The notes below the pieces were generated by a model. That model worked only from the letters and a program-made list of their open reading frames with translations, was not told the origin of the DNA and searched no databases. This document shows, one piece after another, positions 42,448 to 51,400 of a stretch of DNA of 64,000 nucleotides. Every line of letters starts with the position of its first letter. The stretch's first letter is position 1. The stretch covers positions 372,001 through 436,000 of the forward strand of contig NZ_PJBB01000003.1 in NCBI RefSeq assembly GCF_002836595.1. Reading direction: 5' to 3'. The stretch is from Tenacibaculum sp. Bg11-29. Lineage in GTDB: Bacteria > Bacteroidota > Bacteroidia > Flavobacteriales > Flavobacteriaceae. Position numbers and translations under genes: made by a program.

Positions 42448-42825
42448 TTTTGACTACTAATATAATCAATGCTTTTTATATTTTAGAAGTTCAATTCGAC
42501 CTTCTAAATACCATACTTAATCTACTCTAAAATAAGAGATTATAAATCACTCTTTTTTAATAGGTAACGATTTCAGCACCTAAAAATTAACAACACTTTC
42601 CAAAGCATCGTCAAAACTGCATAATTATAAAGTTTTTTGTCTTTTATTAATTGAGCCCTGAAAAAACAAACATTATTGGTCTTTATTTTGAATCAGAATT
42701 CACAGTTCAAAAGGATGCTATAGATAAAAAACCTGGAGAATAATATTTTGTGAATAATTATTTTCATGACTGAGGATAAAATTTAGAAAAAAAGCGAGTT
42801 AGCATGGCATCTCTGCTGGATAGAA
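42448..42825 (+). other. Gene-poor stretch with a coding relic
   Basis: No complete gene. 42657-42743 reads in frame PEKTNIIGLYFESEFTVQKDAIDKK...GE then stop, which looks like the tail of a lost gene (low confidence). The rest is AT-rich filler before module copy D. Confidence 0.35.
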
Positions 42826-42993
42826 AAAGAATTAGCAAATCATTATTGGAGGTTATCAACTCGGTTTTTCAGAAGTACTATCAACAGGATAATTTCAGAA
42901 TCAAGGAATATCGAATTAAAAGAATCTAAGAAACGAAAAACGACCACCCCAAAAGAGTTTAAATTATTTGTAGCTGAAGTCGATGGTGTTTAA
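42826..42993 (+). pseudogene. Decayed 69-residue gene, copy D
   Basis: In frame KELANHYWRLSTRFFRSTIN... to FKLFVAEVDGV and stop, clearly the same gene as copies A2 and B, but the first 13 codons including the start are replaced by unrelated sequence. Confidence 0.7.
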
Positions 42994-43244
42994 GTCGTTT
43001 TACACTATTTATTCAAGTAATTTGAATTAAAATGCTAATAATAAAGAAACCCGAATTTATTGATATTTATTTTTAAAAGTGTGTAAATCCTTTAAAGAGA
43101 TACAGTATTTAGATTTATCAATTATCTTTTAGAAAACTTCCTGTTTTTTTGTTGCAACATCGTGGATTCTTGTTGCAACAATTATTTAGAACCATTCAGA
43201 TAAATTAAATCAGAATATAAAGGTATTGTAGTTTTTTTTAAAAA
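42994..43244 (+). repeat. Copy D tail with two GTTGCAAC palindromes
   Basis: Repeats the module tail (ACTTCCTGTTTTTTTGTTGC) and the junction block ATTTAGAACCATTCAGATAA (about 43188-43206). Only two octamers remain. After it the sequence changes to the inverted integron cassettes. Confidence 0.65.
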
Positions 43245-43359
43245 ACAACCACACAACAGTCTATAAACTATTGTATAGTTTAGATTAGAAAAATAATAGT
43301 ATATGTTTTTAGTGAATGACTAAACTGTTTATTTTCTATCTCAGTTTTTTGTTGGGCTT
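43245..43359 (-). repeat. attC-like site of the ATPase cassette (minus strand)
   Basis: Begins (minus strand) at AAGCCCAAC, plus 43351-43359, which is the exact reverse complement of the cassette 5' core GTTGGGCTT (plus 44688-44696 read in reverse). The distal end is uncertain, probably at GTTGTGTGG near 43245-43260. Confidence 0.65.
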
Positions 43360-43363
43360 AGTT

Positions 43364-44677
43364 TTATAAATTCTCAATATAAAATTCATAATCTTCATTA
43401 ATGTCATTTTCAATAATATTCAATAGTCTTTCTATTACTTTTAAATCTTTTCTTTTTGGTGCAACATCTAATTCATCTTTTTCATCTTTAAAAGTTAGAA
43501 AAGCAAAGTTTTTTAGAAATAGGTTATTAAACCTATACTTATTAGAATTAATATCATAGGTAAAAAACTCTCCTCTTTTTAGAGTACACAATTCATTAAT
43601 GATTTTTTCTGATTTAACTGAATTTTCTCTAATTAATTTAGAATTTATTAAATCATCGAAGCTAAAAAATTCTTTCTTTAAGTTTAAAGCTTGTTTAATT
43701 ATTTCTTTGGGTAAATTTAAAATTGAGCCATTTGAAATTTTTACTGCTTTATCAAATGTTGAAGTTAATGTATCTGTCTTTTCTTCTAAATACTTTTCTA
43801 AGGCTAAATCTAAATGAGTAGTATCAAAGAAAATTTTCTTTTTTGATGTTTGATAAACTAATTCATTAAAGCAAATGTTAAGACATATTTGATGACAAAT
43901 TGTAGGAGAACCGCATGAATATTTAATTATTTTGTCTTTTGTTTCTTTTGAAAAATGAATATTTAAAAGTTTTTCTCCTTTATTTATTATTTTCTCAATT
44001 TCATCATTATCCATAATGGGTACCTTTATCTCGCTTACTCTTCCAGATAGTTCATTGTCATATTCTACAACTTGTCTTGCTGTTGAAACTGCACCAATTG
44101 CTATTATTTTTAACTCATCATAATTTATGGACATATCCATAAATACTTTCATTAATTGAGCGATTTTTGTTTTATTTTCTCCGGTTATTTTATGAAAATC
44201 TTCTAAAACCCAACAAGAATTAGATTCTCCAAAAAAATGACCTAATCTTTGTGGTGTTAATTGAGGTGGTAATACTGATATGTTGTTTTTTGTTTTAGTT
44301 TTATTTATTTCAAATAAGGAAATTGAAGATTTGATCTCGTTATATTGGAGAGTAATTTTAGGATTTATTTTTAAACCTTTTGAAGAAGAAGATTCCTCAT
44401 AAAAATTATCTAATTGATCAAAGCCATCTAAAATTACATTTTCAAATGTCATTCCTTTCATACATCGAGTTATGATATAGTTTTCATAAGTTTGATTCAA
44501 TTTATTAAGAACTAAAGTAGTTTTTCCACAACCTGAATGTCCAAAAACGACAATTTGTTTTCCTGGTGTATTTAGTGCATCAACAAGTTGGTTGTTTATT
44601 TTCCAATCTCTTTCAACGAAAATTAATGTTGAAGGTTTGGATGGTGTAAATACTTGATTGGTTTTTTTTGTTTTCAT
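43364..44677 (-). CDS. AAA/STAND-like ATP-binding protein (cassette gene)
   Basis: 437 residues. The N-terminal STLIFVERDWKINNQLVDAL precedes Walker A FGHSGCGKTT (about 45-54); Walker B-like CWVLEDFHKI is near 160; a sensor region IAIGAVSTARQVVEYDNEL and a winged-helix-like tail follow. Similar single-ATPase proteins occur in phage-defence islands, but the target is unknown. The ATG lies 11 bases inside a cassette whose 5' core GTTGGGC fits GTTRRRY exactly. A TTG start inside the core is possible but unlikely. Confidence 0.75.
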   Translation of the reverse strand: MKTKKTNQVFTPSKPSTLIFVERDWKINNQLVDALNTPGKQIVVFGHSGCGKTTLVLNKLNQTYENYIITRCMKGMTFENVILDGFDQLDNFYEESSSSKGLKINPKITLQYNEIKSSISLFEINKTKTKNNISVLPPQLTPQRLGHFFGESNSCWVLEDFHKITGENKTKIAQLMKVFMDMSINYDELKIIAIGAVSTARQVVEYDNELSGRVSEIKVPIMDNDEIEKIINKGEKLLNIHFSKETKDKIIKYSCGSPTICHQICLNICFNELVYQTSKKKIFFDTTHLDLALEKYLEEKTDTLTSTFDKAVKISNGSILNLPKEIIKQALNLKKEFFSFDDLINSKLIRENSVKSEKIINELCTLKRGEFFTYDINSNKYRFNNLFLKNFAFLTFKDEKDELDVAPKRKDLKVIERLLNIIENDINEDYEFYIENL

Positions 44678-44687
44678 TTTTTTAATT

Positions 44688-44856
44688 AAGCCCAACGTGT
44701 TTCTTTAGTTTGTATTAAATATCTTTAGATAGAAAAAGAAGAGAACTATAACGTGTTTTAAGTACTAAATTTAGCAAATAAATCACAGATAGAAAGCCGC
44801 GAGGACTTTCGTAAATATGCTAGAACTAGCAATTAATTTTATAAGGTGTTGTGCTT
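44688..44856 (-). repeat. attC-like site between two inverted cassettes
   Basis: On the minus strand it starts AAGCACAACACCTTATAA and ends ACACGTTGGGCTT. AAATTAATTGCTAG and ACGAAAGTCCTCGC are shared with the plus-strand site at 21724-21858, so these are one family. Its R'' AAGCACAAC exactly complements the 5' core of the 44864 cassette. Confidence 0.72.
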
Positions 44857-44863
44857 AGTGCTT

Positions 44864-45931
44864 TTAAATTTTATTTATTAATTTCTCTAACTCAGTCAAT
44901 TGCCCTTTGTATTGTTTGATAATACTTTCTAAATTTTTTGACATATAGTCTTTTTCCAATTCTATGCCTTTTATTGCATTTAATCCTTTAGTCATTGCAC
45001 TAGCAATCCCTTTAGTTCTTGGGTCGAGTCTAAGATGAGCCATAATTTCTACTAACGGTAGAAAAAATTCTCTTCTCAAAACAAATGGATTAAAGTTCCC
45101 CGCTCTCAGATAAGGCATTATTTGAGCAGAATGTAAATCAGCAATTGGTATATATCTTGGATCATTCAAAGGGTCGGAGTTCGATTCCTTTTCAAGTTCA
45201 ACACCGTAATCTTTAAATGCACTACTAAACTCTTGTAGACTTAAACTTAACGAAGTGGTGTGTTTTGAAGTTCCTGATAAGTATCTATTAAATTTTTCTC
45301 TCAAGGTTTCATAAAGATGTTCCAAAATACTAACATAGCCGTTTGTGCTATTCGAAATTTTCACAATTTCTTCAAATACCTTTTTTTTATTGTTAAGTTC
45401 GATGTATATAATTAACTCATTCTTGTCAAGAGATTTGAAAACTTCTCCGCTTAGTGAAGAATACAATTCCAAGTTTCGAATTTTAAAGTCTTCTTTTTTG
45501 AGTTCTTCGGAATATTCATCAAGCGACTGAATTTGCTTTTTAATGGGTTCTTCCAAGCTACGCAACTCCGCAATCCAACGTTCTCCAGATTTTATGATTT
45601 TCTTTTTATCCGAACGCTTTTCAATTATTCCCTTTACCCAAATACCTAAAAGCAATGTCAATATTGGTAACAAATATTTCAGCCAATCAACTTTAGTCTT
45701 TTCCTTTACCATTACGACTTTAGTTAAGTTGTCTTTAGATATAGGGATTGTCAACTCATTTTTAAAGTTGAGTGTTATCGTGTCAACTTTTTGAGAACTT
45801 CTCTTGATTATTGTATCTGATTGGATTAGTTTTTTCTCATTTGTTAAAGAATCAACTTTGAGTCCTATTGAATCTTGACTATAAAGATTAATTGAGATGA
45901 AAATTAGTAATATATTTAGAAATTTGTTCAT
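44864..45931 (-). CDS. Membrane protein with signal and long helical domain (cassette gene)
   Basis: 355 residues: N-terminal signal (MNKFLNILLIFISINLYSQ), a short outside segment, one membrane helix (WLKYLLPILTLLLGIWVKGII) at about 85-105 and a helical cytoplasmic region of 245 residues with coiled-coil character. No family recognised. Fills one cassette with exact 9-base complementary ends (45943-45951 and 44848-44856). Confidence 0.7.
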   Translation of the reverse strand: MNKFLNILLIFISINLYSQDSIGLKVDSLTNEKKLIQSDTIIKRSSQKVDTITLNFKNELTIPISKDNLTKVVMVKEKTKVDWLKYLLPILTLLLGIWVKGIIEKRSDKKKIIKSGERWIAELRSLEEPIKKQIQSLDEYSEELKKEDFKIRNLELYSSLSGEVFKSLDKNELIIYIELNNKKKVFEEIVKISNSTNGYVSILEHLYETLREKFNRYLSGTSKHTTSLSLSLQEFSSAFKDYGVELEKESNSDPLNDPRYIPIADLHSAQIMPYLRAGNFNPFVLRREFFLPLVEIMAHLRLDPRTKGIASAMTKGLNAIKGIELEKDYMSKNLESIIKQYKGQLTELEKLINKI

Positions 45932-45942
45932 TTTTTCGTGTT

Positions 45943-45951
45943 AAGCACAAC
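45943..45951 (-). other. Cassette 5' core (R')
   Basis: GTTGTGCTT on the minus strand, 11 bases before the ATG; complementary over all nine bases to the R'' at 44848-44856. Confidence 0.6.
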
Positions 45952-46030
45952 TAGTTACATAAGGAATAAAGTTCTCGTTTATCAAAAATTAAAAGTAGCG
46001 TATCAACAATAAAAAAGACACTAAAAAACC

Positions 46031-46065
46031 GTACAATAAGTAAGGTTTTACCTTACTTATTGTAC
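46031..46065. terminator. 16-bp perfect inverted repeat after the second integrase
   Basis: Arms GTACAATAAGTAAGGT (46031-46046) and ACCTTACTTATTGTAC (46050-46065) with 3-base spacer. No T run of terminator type follows, so a protein-binding or recombination-related site is also possible. Confidence 0.5.
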
Positions 46066-46185
46066 AAATTTGATCTAATAATAAAGTGATCTATAAAAAA
46101 GAGTTATGAAAGCTTATTATTTGAGCATAAGCGAAAGATATATCAGCATGAAAGAGGTTTTTAATATAAAAAAAAGAATAGTAAT

Positions 46186-47466
46186 TTATAACATTTTATA
46201 ATCGTAATTACCTGACCAATCTTCAGGTAGCTGCCCTCCTATTTCTCTTAAATATTTTCTAGTTGTACTTTCGTCAACATGTCGCATAATCTCTTGTATT
46301 TTTAATACTGCTTGATACTCGCTTAACTTCTCTTTTTTTATAAACTGATAATATAAGCTTAATGCGCTGGTATGTCGAAAGGAGTAAATACCATAGTCTT
46401 CTGACAAATTAAAATGATCTTTAATTTTTTTAAATCTCCGACCAAACCAATCCTCTCTTGATTTTTCTTTTTTTGTTTCCCAATAAGTAATTTTTTTTTC
46501 TTTAGTAAAAATCAACATATCACTATCAAAAGTATTCAACTCTAAACTAGAAAAATAGAAATGTAGAGGTTTTACTAACCTAATATAAACTCTATCTTCA
46601 GTTTTGCTTTCAATTTCAATAGTATTATCTACTAAATCAATATTTTCAACTTTTAATCTAATAATCTCAATTGGCCGTAAAAAAGAATACCACATAACCT
46701 TAATGTATCTATATAAATACGGGTCATGTTCTTCGGTATATTTTAAAATATTATCAAGTTGTTGGTGATTAAAAGGTTTATTTTTTTTTGCTTTACTTTT
46801 TAGAGCTGCAATTTTAGAAATAAAATTATATTTAATAATTTCTTTCTCTTCTAACTCAGTGAATAATCCAGATAATAATCTTTTATGATTATTTCGACTA
46901 GTATTACCCATCCTTTTTGTCAAATCTCCTAGATAAAAAGAAATGTGTTTTTTTGTTAAATATTCGATGGGTTTTTTATCTAGTTTTTTTTCTTCTAACC
47001 ATTTAATGAAAGAATTTAAATAAACCGTGTTTACATCTGTTGATGATTCTTTCCAGCTATTCTCCCTATGGTTAAAAGCTATATTAAGAGCTTCAGTAGT
47101 GGTATATGCCTCAGTATTTACATCAACCTCTTTTCCTCTTTCTTTAAATGGACTATATCCATCTTGTAAATATCTTTTTAATGCTTTCTGTAAATTCTTG
47201 GCAGCTTCCTCTCTACTCGCTAAAGTTTTTAATCTATTTATACCTTTTCTTTCTGTAAATTTTTCCATCAATCCAGTGAACGGATTTCTATAATAGTAGT
47301 AAACGTGCCAAAATTTATTTAAGGTAATAACTCTTTTTCCGTCTATTTCTTCCTTTGGTCTGTATATTTTTGGTTCCGAATACAATTTTTTTAGTATATT
47401 AAATCTTGAATTAAGAGACAAAGATACAGGTTCATTTACAGGTTCACTAATGTATATTTTTGGCAT
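46186..47466 (-). CDS. Second tyrosine-type recombinase
   Basis: 426 residues: N-terminal arm/SAM-like domain (ALNIAFNHRENSWKESSTDV... to about 225), then the catalytic domain with FLRPIEIIRL (box I Arg), YSFRHTSALSLYY (box II Arg-His) and IMRHVDESTTRKYLREI (His and nucleophilic Tyr). Box I is complete, unlike in the left integrase. It lies directly after a tRNA-Leu gene in the same direction, the usual place for an integrase that uses that tRNA. Confidence 0.9.
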   Translation of the reverse strand: MPKIYISEPVNEPVSLSLNSRFNILKKLYSEPKIYRPKEEIDGKRVITLNKFWHVYYYYRNPFTGLMEKFTERKGINRLKTLASREEAAKNLQKALKRYLQDGYSPFKERGKEVDVNTEAYTTTEALNIAFNHRENSWKESSTDVNTVYLNSFIKWLEEKKLDKKPIEYLTKKHISFYLGDLTKRMGNTSRNNHKRLLSGLFTELEEKEIIKYNFISKIAALKSKAKKNKPFNHQQLDNILKYTEEHDPYLYRYIKVMWYSFLRPIEIIRLKVENIDLVDNTIEIESKTEDRVYIRLVKPLHFYFSSLELNTFDSDMLIFTKEKKITYWETKKEKSREDWFGRRFKKIKDHFNLSEDYGIYSFRHTSALSLYYQFIKKEKLSEYQAVLKIQEIMRHVDESTTRKYLREIGGQLPEDWSGNYDYKML

Positions 47467-47504
47467 AAAAAAAATGCTTTAAAAAGAATAAACCTTTTAA
47501 AGCA
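47467..47504 (-). terminator. Terminator of tRNA-Leu abutting the integrase start
   Basis: TGCTTTAAAA and TTTTAAAGCA stem (47475-47504) with a T run on the minus strand (47474-47467) that ends at the base before the integrase ATG. The integrase therefore has no room for a separate promoter other than one overlapping this hairpin. Confidence 0.65.
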
Positions 47505-47522
47505 CTAATATCATTGAATTTG

Positions 47523-47604
47523 TACGGGCAAAGAGACTCGAACTCTCACACCTTGCGGCACTAGATCCTAAGTCTAGCGTGTCTATCAATTCCACCACAT
47601 CCGC
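47523..47604 (-). tRNA. tRNA-Leu (anticodon TAG), acceptor stem poorly paired
   Basis: Leu-type with long variable arm: anticodon loop CTTAGGA within TAGA/TCTA, T arm AGAG-TTCGAGT-CTCT. The 5' acceptor GCGGATG pairs badly with the 3' TGCCCGT (three Watson-Crick pairs of seven). The 3' half may derive from another element, so charging is doubtful. Confidence 0.75.
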
Positions 47605-47747
47605 ATACAAATTTAATTGTGGCTGCAAATATTTAAATACACAAACTTCTTAAATCAAGATATTTTACTGTTTTCAATCTTAGTGTGCAATTCTTTAAAA
47701 CAAAAAAACTTGACTCTTCACAAATTAAAGTTTTAGTAATTTACGAA

Positions 47748-47796
47748 GTACAGGGAAAGGGACTCACATATCTTGTGCCACTAGATCCTAATATTA
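47748..47796 (-). pseudogene. Decayed tRNA-Leu 3' fragment
   Basis: On the minus strand AATATTAGGATCTAGTGGCA and the following CAAGATATGTGAGT / CCCTTTCCCTGTAC align with the tRNA-Leu from its anticodon loop to the 3' end, with a loss in the T loop. It is what an old attachment-site copy would look like. Confidence 0.6.
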
Positions 47797-47921
47797 TTAC
47801 ATGTGTGTATTCTTCGCTAATGGAAAAACTCAATAATTGTTACAAATTTTTCACAAATTACCACGAGCCATAAAACATCAAACAATTAAATATAAGATAC
47901 TTAAGCCGACTAATAAAAACT

Positions 47922-47965
47922 ACTCATAATCAGGTGGTCCCAGGTTCGAGTCCTGGTGGGACCAC
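47922..47965 (+). repeat. attR: right attachment repeat of the island
   Basis: Exact copy of 17443-17486. It lacks the 5' half of the tRNA and is followed by the original chromosomal terminator. Confidence 0.9.
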
Positions 47966-47970
47966 CATTA

Positions 47971-47998
47971 AAGCATCAACTTTTGTTGATGCTTTTTT
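47971..47998 (+). terminator. Original terminator of the CAT tRNA
   Basis: AAGCATCAAC/GTTGATGCTT stem with TTTT loop and T6, directly after attR. Before island insertion this ended the tRNA transcript. Confidence 0.75.
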
Positions 47999-48403
47999 GT
48001 TTTCACAACCTTACACACAACACACTCCTCCTTAAACAACCTCTAAAAAAGATGATTTTTGATAACCCAAAACTTATCTGTAAACTTTAAAACAGACAAA
48101 AATATTTCATTCAAAATTACCTTATTAGTATCTAAAAAAATTGAGAAACTTATTTATAAAATGCAATAATGTATGTAAAACATATATTATTGCATGTATT
48201 CTTCAGAATACCTCCATAACACCTATCATTATTGAGCCAACATTAAAACCAGACGAATCAACTGCGTATCAACACTCTAGACTAAATAATTAATAACACT
48301 CAGTAAACTTTAACATTTTAAAGACTCATTTTTTAAATATATATATTCTTTATTAACTGAATAAATAATACTTTCGCGATCTATTTTTATTAAATCTAAA
48401 TAA
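47999..48403 (+). promoter_or_regulatory. Leader of the SusC operon
   Basis: About 400 bases without a gene. TACTTTCG (48370 area) is a near -7 box. TTTATTAAATCTAAATAAA (48386-48404) overlaps the ATG of susC and resembles the palindromic sites before the AraC gene (57123, 57194), so common control, perhaps by iron, is possible. Confidence 0.4.
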
Positions 48404-51400
48404 ATGAACAAAGTATTTTCTTTTATATTATTGTTTATTACAATTAATATTACAGCGCAAAAATTGATTACAGGTAAGGTAATTGACGCTTACAATAAAG
48501 AACCTTTAATTGGCGTAACCATTGTTAACGGACAAAAAAAAACGGGTGCATATACAGACTTAAATGGTAATTTTAAACTAATAGCTACATCTAAATTAAC
48601 TTTTAGTTATATAGGTTACAAAACAAAAATACTTAACCTTCCTAATAGCAACAAAACTTTAACCGTAACCTTAGAACCATTAGCTGAATTATTAAATGAA
48701 GTTGAAATAATTGCTAAGAAAAACATTAACGATATCGATTTACGTAAAGCTACAGGTGCTATTACTACAATTAAATCGCAAAAATTAATAAATAAACCTA
48801 CTATTAATGCATTACAACCTTTACAAGGCCAAGTAGCAGGTTTAACAATAAGAGCTAGTGGTGAATTAGGCAAACCTTTAAAAATTAGAATTAGAGGTAC
48901 TTCTACACTCCCAATAAAAACACCAACAAATAGCAAATTAACCGATGAACAGCGTGAATTGTTAGACAATAAAGCCAATCAACCTTTATTTGTATTGGAC
49001 GGTCAAATAATATCTGCTGATGCTTTTGCTACTTTAAATGTGAATGATATTGATGAAATAAAAGTATTAAAAGACGCTAGTGCTAATGCGCTATACGGAG
49101 TAAAGGCATCTAATGGAGTTATAGAAATTACTAGTAAACGTGGTATTAATGGCGAAACTCAATATGCTTTTTCTTTTCAACAAGGAATAACATTTAAAGG
49201 GAAACCAAATAGATCTATGATGGCAACCGAAGAAAAATTAGCTTTTGAGCGTTTGTCTAAAAATAAAGCAACCCCTGGATATTATTTATCTGAAGAATTT
49301 ATAAGAAAAACATTTAGCGGCGATCCTAATATTGAAGAGCTAGTTGTTAATGGAAAACAAAAGCTTGATTCAATAAAAAATATTAACACAAATTGGTTTA
49401 ATGAACTGGCTCGTATTAGCACCTATCAATCTTACAATATTAGTACACGTGGAGGTAATGACAATAGTAAGTTTTATGTCTCTGGTAATTTTTCTAATCA
49501 CGGAGGTAAATTTGACGGTAATGAAATTAACCGATTTACGGGTAGGTTAAATTACGAATACAACGTTTCAAAAAACATATACTCCATGTTTAATGCTGGT
49601 TTTGGTTTTTCTGAAAGCAAAACGCCTCATGGTTCCAACCACTCACCTACTAATTTGATTTACGAATTAAACCCTTATGAACAAAAAAATGCTGGAAAGT
49701 TAATTTCTTACAATGGTTACACCTTTAAAGAATTAATTAACCAATACAATAAAACTTCAAACGATAATCGTTTTAATTTTTCAGCTAATATAACTGCCAA
49801 ACTAGCCAAAAATTTAAACATCGCTACTGTAATTGGTATCGATTATTTAGTGAATGAAAGTTTATCTATAATACCTCCTACTGCTTATTCAGAAATAATA
49901 AAAGGAACCACTATAAATGAACGAGGACAAGCTTCTAAAACAAAAGTAGTAAATACTAATTTAAACACTAATACACGTTTAAATTACAATTTAAATTTTG
50001 GTAAACATAATCTTTCTTTTAGTACTAATATGGATTACTATAAATCTACCAATGATTTTATTGGAATTAGTGGGCATGGTTTACCAAGTAAATTACTTTC
50101 TGGTGCTGGGATTAACAATAGCTTAACTGGAGCTACTAGAGCAAAAACTTCTTCTTCTAAAATACAAGAAGCTACATTAGGTTTTGGTTTTTCTACTTTA
50201 TATGACTGGAATGATAAAATAGATGTTTATGGTAGTTACAAAAGAGACGCTTCTTCCCTGTTACCTAGCGATAAACGTTGGAACACCTTTTGGGCAACAG
50301 GTATTGGTTATACTTTAAGTAATGAATCATTCTTAAAAAATAATTCGTGGTTAAATAGATTAAAATTTCGCACTAGTTATGGTATTACAGCTAGTTTGGC
50401 GGGTATTTCTCCTTCCTTAGCTATTCCGACCTTCAGTTATACAACCAGTAGTTACCTAGGGATTCGTGATTTCTCATTACTAAATTTGTTTAATAAATAT
50501 TTACGCCCAGAGGAAAACACCTCTATAAATTTTGGAGTCGACTTACAATTATTTAATGCTTTTAATTTAACCGCAGAAGTATATCACAGAAGAACAAAAG
50601 ATATGTTACTAACTGTATCTATTCCTCCTTCTAATGGTTTTACACAGCAATTAAAAAATGTAGGAGTTATGGATAACCAAGGATTAGAGATATCATTAAA
50701 TACTTCGCTTATAAAAAACAATGCTTTTCACTGGAACACTTCGGCTACCTTTTCTTACAATAGAAATAAAGTGGTGGATCTATATGACGGGCCAACACTT
50801 AATGTAACAAATAAAGAAGATGGTTATTCATATCCAGATTATCAAGAAGGACAACCAACAGATATTATTTACGGCTTAGTTTCTTTAGGAATCAATCCAG
50901 CAGATGGGCACCCTTTATTCCAAAGAAAAAATGGGAATAGCTTTGATGGAAACACAGAAAAACCAAACAAAGAAGATTTTATTGTTTTAGGTAGAGCTAC
51001 ACCTCCATTTACGGGTGGATGGTTTCATAATTTAAGTTATAAAAATTGGCAATTAGGCCTTGATATTTATTACAGTTTTGGTGGTAAAGCAGTACACACT
51101 AATAGAAGTAAAGTCTATAGTGAAGAAGATGTACATAAAAATCTTAATGCAGGGCAATTAAATCAAACTTGGTTTACCATTGGAGATGTAAATAAAACAT
51201 ACCCAACATTAAATTTACACACCAATCAATTTGGCGGGTTAAACAACTTAGCCAATACTCAAAATATTAGTAGTACAGATTTCATTAGACTTAACAACAT
51301 AATGCTACGATACAATTTTGACAATAAAATGCTTCAAAAAATAAGCAAAGGTTTCATCAAAAACTGGGGAATCTATACTCAGGTAAGCAATGTTTATACA

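Larger units (their letters stand above)
17443..47965 (+). mobile_element. Integrative genomic island in a tRNA gene (about 30.5 kb)
   Basis: Bounded by exact 44-base direct repeats of a tRNA 3' end, with a tyrosine recombinase 240 bases inside the left end and a second recombinase near the right end. It contains no conjugation genes and no phage structural genes that I recognise; it carries a repressor/activator switch, a replication-type protein, integron cassettes, a restriction-type operon and duplicated modules. This gene set looks like a satellite-type or cargo island that depends on helpers for transfer (inference). Junctions are defined to the base by the repeats. Confidence 0.88.

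Noticed and set aside
42657-42743. Independent small gene
   Set aside because: No start codon in a plausible context; kept only as a possible relic.
47685-47873. 62-residue frame near attR
   Set aside because: It reads through the decayed tRNA-Leu fragment and has no protein-like pattern.
47922-47965. A second CAT tRNA gene
   Set aside because: Only the 3' half is present; the 5' acceptor and D arm are missing, so it is attR.
17443-47965. Complete prophage or conjugative element
   Set aside because: No recognisable terminase, portal, capsid, tail, relaxase, coupling protein or type IV secretion genes.
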